Positions 22,682 to 22,927 of a DNA stretch of 22,927 nucleotides are shown one piece after another. The translations under genes were made by a program, and so were the position numbers. Numbering within the stretch: position 1 is the stretch's first letter; each line of letters begins with the position of its first letter. The DNA is taken from NCBI GenBank assembly GCA_031275595.1, contig JAISOO010000176.1, forward strand, positions 1 through 22,927. Direction: 5' to 3'. This stretch comes from Spirochaetaceae bacterium. Its GTDB lineage: Bacteria; Spirochaetota; Spirochaetia; Treponematales; Breznakiellaceae. The notes below the pieces were generated by a model. The model had not been told where the DNA came from. It saw only the letters and a list, made by a program, of their open reading frames with translations, and searched no databases.

Positions 22682-22927
22682 TTAGCCGGGCGCGGGGGCC
22701 AAATGGTGGCTGGAATTGGGGGGGAAAGCGGGGTTGGCCGCTGATTTTCCACTTTGGGGGCTGACCCCATAGTTCCAAACCCCAGTGCCCCAGGCCCCCG
22801 TCCCCTTCCCAGCCGGCGCTTCCTCCGCCAGCTCAGGTTCCCCATCCAGAATCCGTGACCAATACCGGTCCCCCCAGATGTGCCCGATCCGCCCCGCCAG
22901 CCGGTTGTACCGCTGGGCAAAGGTCTG
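22682..22927 (-). CDS. RAYT-like protein, second copy (partial, N-terminus beyond window)
   Basis: The last 81 residues of a second copy of the RAYT-like gene at 16599-17111, running off the right edge. It begins in-frame with QTFAQRYNRLAGRIGHIWGD, identical to the first copy, and ends at the same position relative to the stop (246 bases each, no indels). The tail is also alike (GVWNYGVSP..GKSAANPAFPPN..APAPG). Similarity continues 119 bases past the stop into the noncoding flank down to 22563 with no net indel. The presence of the HUH region cannot be seen. Confidence 0.7.
   Translation of the reverse strand, partial: QTFAQRYNRLAGRIGHIWGDRYWSRILDGEPELAEEAPAGKGTGAWGTGVWNYGVSPQSGKSAANPAFPPNSSHHLAPAPG

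Overview
The window looks like a piece of a spirochaete chromosome, most likely a termite-gut or free-living Treponema-clade bacterium. This is inferred from the gene mix (AtuA/DUF4387 proteins, Lpl-type ABC permeases without their own ATPase, a FliL-like protein, a NT5C-type nucleotidase, an acyl-ACP thioesterase) and from intergenic regions packed with palindromic repeats. No rRNA, tRNA or CRISPR array was seen. Base composition is fairly GC-rich, so many long antisense ORFs are shadows of real genes.

Left part (1-9405): a catabolic locus. A LacI-type regulator on the minus strand, cut by the window edge, faces away from a plus-strand series encoding an AtuA-family (DUF1446) protein, a DUF4387 protein, two ABC sugar-type permeases, a substrate-binding lipoprotein, and two ADP-ribosylglycohydrolase-fold proteins, one fused to a long beta-rich C-terminal part. 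Two copies of an AT-rich palindrome lie in the divergent intergenic region and are good candidates for the regulator's operators. The locus reads as a regulated uptake and breakdown system for an unidentified N-glycosidic or glycoside-like compound. The combination of AtuA/DUF4387 with paired ADP-ribosylglycohydrolases and an Lpl-type transporter is the best candidate here for an undescribed pathway.

Middle part (9406-16187): a frameshifted and 3'-truncated IS4-type transposase whose end runs into a palindromic repeat, a nested repeat island, and a minus-strand series of housekeeping-type genes. These are a B12-binding radical SAM protein coupled to a NT5C-like phosphatase, a glycogen debranching enzyme (glgX) and a divergent leucyl/phenylalanyl-tRNA-protein transferase (aat-like).

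Right part (16188-22927): a REP-associated tyrosine transposase-like (RAYT-like) gene that has lost the HUH histidines, flanked by two 117-bp direct repeats that differ at one position. Then come an acyl-ACP thioesterase, a 500-bp GC-rich repeat island, an MscS channel, a nitroreductase, a cupin, a FliL-like membrane protein, and a second copy of the RAYT-like gene cut by the right edge.

The common thread outside the genes is a dispersed composite element of three successive hairpins (about 115 bp). Its first hairpin keeps an invariant CGGTT loop while stem pairs covary. Full or partial copies sit in most intergenic gaps, and the RAYT-like genes are natural candidates for partners of this family.
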